NCBI GenBank assembly: GCA_018806915.1
Contig: JAGKQI010000075.1
Location: 496,001-560,000 of the forward strand
Direction of reading: 5' to 3'
From: Phytophthora colocasiae
Taxonomy: Eukaryota; Oomycota; Peronosporomycetes; Peronosporales; Peronosporaceae
Length of the DNA stretch: 64,000 bases
The position numbers and the translations under genes are program-made. The notes under the pieces are model-generated. The model was not told the origin of the DNA. It saw only the letters and a list, made by a program, of their open reading frames with translations, and searched no databases. This document shows, in pieces, positions 55,474 to 64,000 of the stretch; within the stretch, counting starts at the first letter, position 1, and each line of letters opens with the position of its first letter.

Positions 55474-56920
55474 ATGCAGGTTCGTCTTTGGTGGTTGTTT
55501 TTGGTGTCGCTAGTAGCGCAAAGTTGGATGTTATCAGGTGGGGAGCAGCTAATTGCCCAAGCAAGTGACCTCATCGATGAATACCCGACAACAACATCGC
55601 TGTGTGGAGAAAATCTTGCCAAGGAGACTGGCACGCTCAGCAATCTCTTCTACGTGTTCTATCAGTCTTCCGCCGTGAAAGTTGATGCTCCAGTAATTTT
55701 GTGGTTGTCAGGTGGTCCTGGGTGCTCTGGGTTGGTCGCATTGCTATTCGAGAATGGTCCTTGTTCGTTTGATGATGAAACAGACTCCATCTCGCTCAAC
55801 CCGTACTCGTGGACAGGACTCGCTCACGTCATTTATCTTGATCAGCCCAAAGGTACGGGATACAGCGACGGAGACAACGGAATCACTCGCCCTTGGTCAC
55901 TCGGAACTGCAGCGGACGACATGAAGGAGTTCCTGCAGCAGTTTTATCTGTTGCATCCAGAGCTCAAAGAGAACGGCTTTTACATATTCGGTGAGAGCTA
56001 TGCAGGCCACTACGTACCAGATTTAGCGGTGAGAATGCTTGACGAGGACAGCACACTCCCGACGCTGAAAGGAATTGCGATTGGCAATGGTGTAGTGTCG
56101 ACTACAGCTTGGGCTACATCGATGCTCCCATTTTTCCAGTCCAGGGCGTACGGATACGATTTCCTTGGCTCAAATGAAAACGGGTTTCACGAAATAAGCG
56201 ATCGATTTCAATTGGCGATCGCAAACTGTGTGGGAGGTGGCAATTTGCGTCATCCTGACAGCATCAACTCCGCCTGCGATGCTGCTCTCCAAAGTCTCCT
56301 CAATATTGAAGGGAGTACAGCATCTGCTGTCTTGAATCTTGGTCGAAACGTGTACGATGTACGTCGCGAATGTCATCAAGATGATGCCCTCCAGCTGTGC
56401 TATCGGTTTTCCCGTCTCGAGACATTTGTCAACACCCCAGCAGCAACAGCATACTTCGACGAAGCTCCTCACAAGTGGAAGTTGTGCTCATCCGGAGCAC
56501 TTGAGCGACTGGCAGCAATGGACCAGCTAGAAGAGAGCGAGTCGAATGTCGCTCAAGCCCTAGAGCACGGCGTTCGGGTGCTCGTCTACGGAGGTGACGC
56601 CGACACCGTCGTCAACTGGATGTCACAAGATTCCTGGACTCGTGATCTCTCTTGGATGCATCAGGAAGACTTCAGGTCTGCTACTTTCACCGAGCTGACC
56701 TTCCATGGCCGATGTATCGGCCAAGTGCGCACTTCCCACGGCCTCAGCTTCATGAGAGTCTATAGTGCTGGCCATGTACGTCCCCCTGTTGCCTTTTTCC
56801 TCTGTTCTTATCACTAATCTGCCTCTTGTCTAGATGGTTCCTCATGATCAACCAGGCATCGCGTACGAGATGGTTCGTAGCTTCCTGTACGATGATCCAG
56901 GCTCCAACATGTTTAGTTAG
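55474..56920 (+). CDS. secreted serine carboxypeptidase (S10 family)
   Basis: Exons 55474-56775 and 56834-56920 (58-bp intron GTACGT...TAG) give 462 residues. The ATG at 55474 opens a signal peptide (MQVRLWWLFLVSLVAQS); an upstream in-frame ATG is not needed. Substrate-binding WLSGGPGCSG and NGPC, the catalytic Ser in GESYAGHYVPDLA (about residue 176), the catalytic Asp in VLVYGGDADTVVNWM and the catalytic His restored by splicing (YSAGH joined to MVPHDQP) are all present, so the enzyme should be active. It removes C-terminal residues at acid pH, in vacuole or outside the cell. Its 3' end converges on the Siva-like gene, 69 bases apart. Confidence 0.93.
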
Positions 56921-56989
56921 TACTCAAAGCCTGCAGTACAGTAGGAACACACACTTAGAATTACTAATTAGAACTTCCCAACTCAACTT

Positions 56990-57528
56990 CTAGCCACGAC
57001 TTTGCTGTTCCTCGTTGCATGACAGACAGAAGACGCGGTCAAACTGCTCGTCGCAGTTGAGTGTCGAGCACGAAGAGCAGAAGGCGTAGCTGCACGCGTC
57101 ACATTCGCGACGGCAGCAGTCCCCCATTGTACGCTCGCAGTGGCTACAGCGTTGCATCTGATTTGCCACGAACTGGCGCTTGGGGCTCTCACACACGCCG
57201 CAGCAGACGTTAACAGCCTCGCACTTTCCTCCGAACAACCTTCCGATGCTGCTGTGCTTCTTGATACGCGCATTGGTGACAGCAGCGGACATCATGCGAC
57301 TCAGCGCGTCTGTAAAAGCATTTCAACAGTTAGTTTCGGAGTTAAAACACAGAGCAAACAAGCGGAAAAGTGCGTACCAACAGGTACAGAGCGGTCTCTG
57401 CAGCGCTTGGCGGCTGAATGCGGCGGCTTCCACGGGGACATAGAGGCCCAAAGAGATGACGGCGGCGGTGTCATGCCAACGGCGTCCATGTCACAGTCCA
57501 TGTTGCTATCGTCTCGTGACCGCTTCAT
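56990..57528 (-). CDS. Siva-like cysteine-rich protein
   Basis: Exons 57528-57378 and 57309-56990 (68-bp intron, phase 1) give 156 residues. The N-terminus MKRSRDDSNMD is followed by a Ser/Pro-rich part and a basic helix (VTNARIKKHSSIGRLF). The C-terminal half is a dense Cys region: CSHCERTMGDCC, CDACSYAFCSSC and CDEQFDRVFCLSC. The spacing of Cys pairs and the CxxCER, DxxxRVxCxxC residues match the C-terminal zinc-binding part of the animal apoptosis regulator Siva. The animal protein binds CD27-type receptors, which are absent here, so a different, older role is likely. The assignment rests on the Cys pattern only. Confidence 0.65.
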
Positions 57529-57709
57529 TTCAGCGGGAAACTGGTTTTAACAATTAAAACAGCGAAATGAGTCCGTTAAAACGTTGAAATGCTGGCCGCG
57601 CAAAACCGGAAGTGAAGACGCTTGGCGGGAAGAGTTTGGCGCCTACTCACTTAAGTACGAAATTTCATCTTTACCAGAGCATACAACAATCAGGTCTATT
57701 CGTTTTGAC

Positions 57710-59477
57710 TTAGTGCTTCCAACTGAGACACAGAAACGAGGGAAAATTAGTGACAGGGCAACTTCAACTATAACAACACAGGTCACGTACATCTTGATGG
57801 TGCGGTCCTTGCTGCCTGAGGCCACCATGTCACCGTTCGGGCTCCAATCCAGCGCGTACACTTCATCGGCATGGCCTGACAGCGTTGTCTTGGCGTTCTT
57901 CGGTTCGCTCAGCTCCCACACCTTCACAGTCGAGTCCTTGCTGGCAGTCACGATCAATCGTGAATCACTGGACCAGCAAACCTGATACACAGCGCCTACG
58001 TGGCCCGTGAGCGTGGCGATGAATTTTCCATTCTGACCGTTCCAGATCTTGACCTTCTTGTCAAAACTGGCGCTAGCGAAGTAGCGTCCGTCCGGCGAGA
58101 AGCTCAAGTGGTTCACTGGCTGTTGGTGGCCTGTAAGACGCGACAGGGGTTTCTTGCTCTCCGAAGGCTCCCAGAAAAACAGTGTAAAGTCATCCGATCC
58201 AGAGACCAAGCGCTCCGGCTGGCCCTTGCGCACTTCCTGGTACCGCTTCAGCGCAGCCTGTTGCATCTCCTCCCGAGACGCGAAGCTCTTGGTGTTGTGG
58301 CTGAATGGACCCGAACGACACACGTAGTCCACGTTCAACGCCAACGTGTTGATACGATGACCGTGTCCAATCAACGTGCGCACAAGTTTGCCCACATGCT
58401 CGCCCTCCATCGCCCAAACTTTAATTGTACGGTCACGCGATGCACTGTACAGCAAACCTTCACCTCCCCACTTGATGCACTCCACTGAGTCTGTGTGGCC
58501 CGACAACGAAGCGATAGATCGACCTGTACGAGCGTTCCACACCTTGATGGACCCGTCCTTGGAAGAGCTGGCGAATCGCTCGCAAGTGGCGTTACGGTGC
58601 ATGGGCTCCCAGGTCAAAGAGTTCACCCACTGCTTGTGGCCTTTCATGGGCTGGCCGATCTGTTTACCTGTCAGCGGATCCCAGAGACGAATCTCACCGT
58701 TACGGTCCGCCGATGCAAAGCGCGCTCCATCGGGAGACCACGCTGTACAAAGCACGTGGTTCTTGTGTCCACGGCCTGTGTGTTTGGGCATGCACGTGTT
58801 GGTATCCCAGAAGCGGACAGTAGCGTCACCTCCTCCACTCGCCAGTCTCTTCCCGTCCGGACTGAAGCTCACGTGCAAAATAGCCTCCGAATGTCCTTGC
58901 AATGTGTCACTACAACGGGTTACCGGACGCACTCGGAACGCTGCCAGCGGCTGGAACGTGATGGTCAACGCGGTTTCCGTCGACAATTTCTGTACAACCA
59001 TCAAGAACAACGTCAGATTTTCAACAAACCACCTCGTTTATATTGCATTCACGAACCAGTTCCTCCACTGTGGCCTTGAGTGACGTCGTCACCTCCGTCT
59101 CTCCAACGAACAGCGAGTATGGGACACGGTTCTTGCCATTCTGCAGCAGCTCGTTGACTAATTCCTCCATCTGGCGGACATTGGAGCTCAGTGGGATCTC
59201 GAGCTGTGGTCCTACATTGGTACCCTGATAAATACATAGCAAGTGAAGATATTAGCATCCTTTGAGCCAATTTTACCAAAAACAAAATATGTCAATGTGT
59301 CAATCCACTCACGTCTTCGCTCTGGAACTGGGCGATGGCAGACGTCCCCGTCTCATCGTCGGAGTCTTCTCCATCCTCACTAACATTGTTTTCCTGTTTC
59401 ATTGATGTGTCAGCATCAGCACTGGGGCTGAGGGGCTCGTGCTCCACCTTCATCTTCTTGGCGACGTGCGTTGCCAT
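57710..59477 (-). CDS. NLE1: Notchless (NLE1/Rsa4), WD40 ribosome biogenesis factor
   Basis: Four exons: 59477-59313, 59224-59057, 58989-57791 and 57722-57710, giving 514 residues (human 485). An acidic N-terminal extension is followed by the NLE ubiquitin-like domain (PQLEIPLSSNVRQMEELVNE, RVPYSLFVGETEV), then the linker QPLAAFRVRPVTRCSDTL, which is diagnostic, and eight WD repeats ending SGSKDRTIK. The last exon is only 13 bases and adds the final Ile-Trp-Lys-His; without it the frame runs into intron. The exon 2/3 donor at 59056 was chosen over one at 59032 because it gives the family length and a 67-bp intron. The MIDAS-binding UBL links it to the Rea1 ATPase during 60S subunit maturation in nucleolus and nucleus. 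Confidence 0.93.
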
Positions 59478-59602
59478 GGCTAATAATGTGTCAAAAACTG
59501 TTGGCTATCGCGAAAATTCGATTTTAGACCAATCAGAAACGGAAGCGCGTTTTGATGATGTCAGTACACGTTAGCTATTTGGCTGTCTGTAGTGTTCTCT
59601 CT

Positions 59603-59986
59603 TCATCCTGCCTTGTAGATCATCACTGCTTTCTCATTGTAATAGAAGAAAACGAAGTTTCTCGTTACATGCGTCACAAACGAGCCGAAGTTCCTGCCGA
59701 TACAAACAACCCAATGTGGATCCCACGCGTCATCCAGATGAGCTTTGATCTCTTCACACACCTGTCAGTCCATGCAAAACAATATTTAGCTATCATTGCT
59801 TTACTTTTTGATACGCAACAACACTGTACTGACCGCCAAACCGTTCTTCTCCCATTCTTCAGTGTCAAACTTGGACAATCTCAATGTCACGTGCTTGATC
59901 ACGTCTTCCAGTACGTCGTCCTCCATATCGCAGGGCATCTTGACCTTAGCGCCCCACATGTGCTGCCAACTCGGTGCCTCCCCCAT
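59603..59986 (-). CDS. dynein light chain, LC8 type
   Basis: Exons 59986-59834 and 59761-59603 (72-bp intron) give 103 residues. DVIKHVTLRLSKFDTEEWEK is followed by the highly conserved WHxIVGRNFGSYVTHE-type strand, here HWVVCIGRNFGSFVTHV, and FVFFYYNEKAVMIYKAG at the end. LC8 dimerises partners in the dynein motor and many other complexes. It carries more substitutions than canonical LC8 (WDPHWVVC in place of NPTWHCI) and an N-terminal extension of about 14 residues, so it may be a flagellar or divergent paralogue. Its start codon is 108 bp from that of the divergent WN-repeat gene. Confidence 0.9.
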
Positions 59987-60094
59987 TGATGTTTGCCTAC
60001 TGACCGTTTGTATCAATGAGATCGCGACGTTTCCCGTGCAGCTTCTATCATTTTGGGACGCGACTATTTTGAACGTACTGTACGTCACTCTACC

Positions 60095-63000
60095 ATGGTG
60101 AGGCGGTTAATGAGCAGGCGTGGCAACAGCGCAAGTCAACCACAAGTGACACCATACCAGCAGCATGAGGTGCACAATCTCGTCATTGTTAAGAAATATT
60201 GCTTAGAAAAGATGGTCAAACTTACCCGTTGCTGTAGCTGGACGATGGCTGGAGAGAGTGGGAAAACACTAAGCAGGAGCTCGTATTGGTGAAGAGACAA
60301 CTCACAGAGAAGGTAATGCGAAGAATTGTTGGTTAATTATTACGAGGTAACTGAAATGATCGTGTATGTGTAGGATGCGTTGATTTTACAGCTGAAAACT
60401 GCATCTCGAAGGTTGCAGGAAACCCTGCGAAAGAAGGATAAAGATGTATGAGGCTAATCTTCCAGCTAGTTGACACAGGAATCTAACTTTGTTATAGCTA
60501 CAAGCAGCGTTTGCTATATTGCGATCTCCACAAGATGCCAAGACCACCAAAACACGGAAACAAGAGCTTATTGACCGCCTCGTGTCGGAGTGTACCCAGA
60601 GGGTAACGACAACACTGTTTGAAAAGTATTGACTGAACACTGGTAGTGATCCCCCTTTTTGCTTTGGTTAGATAGGCTGCGACTTCTGAAGCACTGGCAG
60701 AAGAGCGAAGGAAGGAGATTGACCACCTAAAGTACAGCAGGTGCAACACAATATCTCAATAATCCATTAGGTGTGGTGCTCACTCACACATACGTAGTAA
60801 ATTTCTTCGACTCCAGGAGCTTGAGGTCGAGATTGAAGAATGTCATATGGAGATCGACCGCCTTCGCGCGAAGCTAGAGACCACAGCGGCACCATCACCT
60901 ACTGCAATTGCTGGCAAACTGAAAGTTTCAGCTGTGCCATTGGCTTCAAACGTTTCTGGCACCTATACAGGTATTCTGGTGAAGAAAAACAAGCTCGAAC
61001 CATTAAATCTGCAAGAACAAGAGAGTCTAGACAGCAGGCAGAATACGGATATCCCCAGAATGAACTCCACACTGAGTGCTACAGGCCAAGTCCGTGTTGT
61101 ACCGCTGGCGAAATACGACCATCGAGAGGGTTTTGTATCTAAAACACGTCGAAGAGCTCTCGAAGCTGAATACTACAAGCAAGTGCGGCTAGCTCAGCTA
61201 GAAGTCGAGTGCGAATTGGAGGAGAATTTGCATATTCGAGCAGCTCGGGAGGCTAAGCGACTCGAAGCCACTGAGCGTCAAGAAAGACGGACGGATTTTA
61301 TCATCAACAGCGCAAGATCTCAGCAATCCACGTCAAGAATTAATGATCCTGGTGAGGAAGATGTACAGCGTACTGTCACGACCAATAAAGAGGGCAAAGA
61401 TGTTGGTAAGGCAGATGAATCTTCTGGGAAACAAGTGGCAGAGGATTCAGAGGCAAATGCACCTGAAAAAGACAGTGAAAATGACGAAAGCTGCGATGAA
61501 GTAATGGAGGTGAAAAGCGAGATAAAGACTTACGAAGATGATGGAAGCGATGATGTTACAGATGATCACTGTAAGGAAACAGATTTTGACAGTGCTTGGA
61601 ATGTGGATCCAAAGCTACACAACGACCCTGAGCCTTACCAGAATGATGCTACAGACGACGACTTTAAGCAAACATGTCCTGGTACAATCTGGAATATGAA
61701 TCCAATTTCAGAAAACAAGCCTGGTCCTTTCCAGAACGAAAACGGCAGTGCTACGGATAACTGCAACGACGCAAACTCCGGTACCATTTGGAATGTGGAT
61801 CCACATCCAGAGAGAAAGTCTGATCCCTACCCGAATGAAAGCAAAAGTGCTGATACAGCCCAGGGCAATGGCGAAAGCAGCATGAAATCTACAGCCTGGA
61901 ACGTCGATCCAGAGCCGTCAAACACTGAGGCAGGTGAAGGAGATCCAGATAGAGTGATTTGGAATGCAGATCCCAACCCAGGAGACCCAGTTGACGATGT
62001 ACCAGTTGTATATAGTGACGATGAGGATGACGATCATGAAGCAGCGGGAGAGCAAAATAATACTGTGTCAAACGATAACGCCAATGTATGGAATTTACCC
62101 ACAAGCTCTTCTCTTCATACGGAAGAAAAGTCTGAAGACCCAGTGGTTTCACATGAAGCAGAATCGGATTCGGTGCAAGAAGACTCAAATGACGATGATG
62201 ATAATGGTCGGGAAGGAGTTTGGAATGTTGATCCAACACCAACATCGTTAGAATACCAAGCAGCTACAAACATGACAGAAACCACCAATGGAAGTCCTAC
62301 TGAGGTGAATCAGCCTGTCTGGAATCTAGACCCTGAGCCTACAAACGTGGTAGAAAATGACGATGAAGAACATCTACCGGAGGTTAATCAGCCAGTCTGG
62401 AATCTAAATCCTGAGCTTGCACCAGTTCTTAATGCAATCTCAAGTTCCGAGGAGATACAACACAACCACGATAACGCCAACGACGAGATTTCACTAGAAA
62501 AAGCTGTTGTAAGTGCTGCTGAAGAAATCGTTCATGCAGAATCAAGCAGTGGGAAGAATCCAAACGTGGTTACTGACAACCCAATCTCAAACGCAGAAAA
62601 TGGTGCGTGTCCCTGGAACTTGGAGCCAAAAGTCCCAACTCCTCCAAGCAGTAACACTGAAGAGGGGCAAATTCCTCAGCACAACGATGCTGATGAGCTG
62701 TCGTCAGGAACTAAAAGTGCCCAAATAAAGGCAGATCATACTGACATCAACAGAGATCCAGATACGAATACTGTTTGGAATCTATCTCCAAGCGCACCAG
62801 AGCTGGTATCAAACTTTGACAGCGAAGGTGGCAACGAAGAAGATAACACAACCAGCGTCTGGAATCTGGATCCTCACACTGGAGATTCTAGCGGACCACC
62901 AGACACGTCTACAACCGTTGCAGTCTCTGATCTTAAGACTGCAGCAGCCCAAGAAGATGAACAGTTCGAAGGCTCTCGTTCAGAGGACGCAATGGAGACA

Positions 63001-63117
63001 CCTGCCGATGGAACGGAAGATCCAGTCGAGTATACCGTTGAGTATGAAGACGATGCCACTCCAGAATACACACCACCTTCAACTGCACGCGACTCGGATG
63101 CAGGGGACGATGAATAA
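60095..63117 (+). CDS. coiled-coil protein with twelve WN-x-x-P repeats
   Basis: Six exons: 60095-60169, 60238-60312, 60374-60445, 60498-60602, 60676-60740 and 60798-63117, giving 903 residues. The small exons encode a long heptad-rich coiled coil (LDDGWREWENTKQELVLVKR, ALAEERRKEIDHLKYSS, ELEVEIEECHMEIDRLRAKL). A second charged helix follows (RRALEAEYYKQVRLAQLEVE). From about residue 395 the sequence is acidic and probably disordered, with twelve short motifs WN(V/L/M/A)xPxP spaced 20-60 residues apart, such as AWNVDPK, VWNLDPE and PWNLEPK. The end is acidic (VEYEDDATPEYTPPST). No family is recognised. The repeats look like linear docking motifs on a scaffold (inference). Confidence 0.85.
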
Positions 63118-63201
63118 CCTTCAACTGTTACTATAACTTCAAAACAAAATGACCATCATTTTTTCAAGCAACCTTCCCACAACATTTCTTCATTTTCACT
63201 C

Positions 63202-63799
63202 ATGATCGCCTGTGTCGCTGTCATCGGCGCGGCTGTAAGTGCATGCATGCCTGGCGCCTCTCTAGCTAAGCTACAACGCCACTCAAACCTCCCTGTATGT
63301 GAAGATCAACACTGATGTAATCTGTATTACTACTGTGCAGAACAGTCCTCTGTATATCCGCACGTTCGGCGAGGAAGGAGAAGATTTAGGCTTCCATTAC
63401 ATTGCGCATGTGTCTCTGGACGTGATAGAGGAGAAGCTGCGTGGCGCTGGCGTCACTACGTCCAAGGACGACATGTATCTGGGGTTTCTAGGCCCAATTG
63501 AAGACTACCGAGTCTACGGCTACGTCACTAACACGTCCGTCAAGTTCGTTGTGGTGCTACAGGACGCACCTGTGCGTGAATCTGAACTGAGACCGGTAAG
63601 ACCTAAAAAAGCAATGAGCTGTAGACTGGGTATTAACGTGTTAGTTGTGTCTATTACCTTCCAGTTCTTCTCCGAGGTGCATCGCTTGTATGTGAACGCC
63701 ATGTCGAACCCATTCGCGCCATTAGGTGAGCGTCTCACGTCGCAGACATTCGACAAACGTGTGTCCAACCTCGTCGTCCAGCACAACACAAGCAGCTAA
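63202..63799 (+). CDS. TRAPPC2L: TRAPP complex subunit 2-like (TRAPPC2L)
   Basis: Exons 63202-63234, 63341-63595 and 63665-63799, all phase 0, give 140 residues, the family length. MIACVAVIGAA joins NSPLYIRTF after splicing. FHYIAHVSLDVIEEKL, DMYLGFLGPIEDYRVYGYVTNTSVKFVVVL and FFSEVHRLYVNAMSNPFAPLG match the longin-like fold of TRAPPC2L/Tca17. The subunit acts in TRAPP tethering and Rab activation in Golgi traffic. An Inr-like TTCTTCATTTTCACTC lies just before the ATG (about 63186-63201), so the 5' leader must be very short if this is the start site. Confidence 0.92.
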
Positions 63800-63862
63800 G
63801 GTGGAATAGTGTTGGCTCTTTGCTTCGTGCATTTGTAAGCATTTATCTCCTGGAAGAATTCT

Positions 63863-64000
63863 CTCTACATACCCAAAGCTTCGACAGACAGGTCGCCCAC
63901 CCCACTTTCATCCTCCTTGTCTTCTTCCTCCTCGGAATCAGACTCCTCGTCTTGGTCTTCTTCGTCGATTTCAGGCATGGGGAAGCGTAGAATGGCAGCG
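63863..64000 (-). CDS. C-terminal end of an unidentified protein (partial)
   Basis: A minus-strand frame enters from the right edge with AAILRFPMPEIDEE, then an acidic tail (DEESDSEEEEDKEDESG) and VEALGM before a stop at 63865-63863. The acidic tail is common in nuclear proteins, but no family can be named from 45 residues. It is convergent with TRAPPC2L, 63 bases apart. Confidence 0.5.

Noticed and set aside
57140..57550. 136-codon plus-strand frame opposite the Siva-like gene
   Set aside because: Antisense shadow without an independent motif; the minus strand has the spliced Cys-rich protein.
58990..59032. 43-bp intron between Notchless exons 2 and 3
   Set aside because: Also in phase, but the alternative donor at 59056 gives a normal 67-bp intron and the family's exact spacing before the RVRxVTRC linker.
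1..64000. CRISPR arrays, bacterial operons, rRNA or tRNA genes
   Set aside because: None seen. Introns and family content show eukaryotic DNA, and the only tRNA-like sequence is the 15-base copia primer-binding site.

Overview
The window is nuclear DNA of an oomycete, most likely Phytophthora or a close relative. This is inferred from short (about 57-84 bp) GT-AG introns, genes packed tens to hundreds of bases apart, WRKY19-like CxxxxC...H zinc-finger repeat genes, secreted Asp/Ser-rich Cys proteins, chromovirus Ty3/gypsy and Ty1/copia elements and Inr-like TCATTY start signals. No species was assigned.

Layout. 1-7756: a decayed Ty3/gypsy chromovirus (protease, RT, RNase H, integrase, chromodomain) with its 3' LTR at 5712-6133, then an inverted gag fragment and a second LTR in the same orientation (7345-7756). 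8686-25938: a tandem array of three copies of a secreted protein family I cannot name. Copy 1 is split by two transposons, a TIR DDE element (9740-12560) and a young copia element with identical LTRs and a perfect 5-bp target duplication (12925-18189). Copy 2 (20734-22548) is intact. Copy 3 (24192-25938) has a frameshifting deletion. A GAMT/RMT2-type methyltransferase (18807-19885) lies between copies 1 and 2, and a 435-bp unit bounded by 34-bp inverted repeats lies between copies 2 and 3.

26251-41350: a secreted nine-domain saposin polyprotein; an RmlD/MAT2B-like reductase with a frameshift, divergent from an inositol polyphosphate multikinase; a small unknown gene; a seven-repeat WRKY19-like zinc-finger protein with polyQ; a gene-poor 2.8-kb stretch with hairpins; a two-exon saposin relic; a second seven-repeat zinc-finger gene; and an Rsm22/METTL17 mitochondrial ribosome factor.

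42402-64000: conserved housekeeping genes in a compact block. These are complex III core protein 2, the endosomal J-protein RME-8/GRV2 (whose J domain lacks HPD), a basic unknown protein, a serine carboxypeptidase, a Siva-like Cys-rich protein, Notchless (60S ribosome assembly), LC8 dynein light chain, a coiled-coil protein with twelve WN-x-x-P repeats, the TRAPP subunit TRAPPC2L, and the acidic tail of a gene leaving the window. Several are head-to-head pairs with 70-380 bp between start codons (reductase/IPMK, zinc finger/Rsm22, QCR2/RME-8, LC8/WN-repeat), so shared promoters are likely. There is no operon logic; the genes act in mitochondria, endosome and Golgi traffic, ribosome assembly and secretion.

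Exon limits were set by eye from splice signals, reading phase and protein family fit. Starts were chosen at ATG codons.
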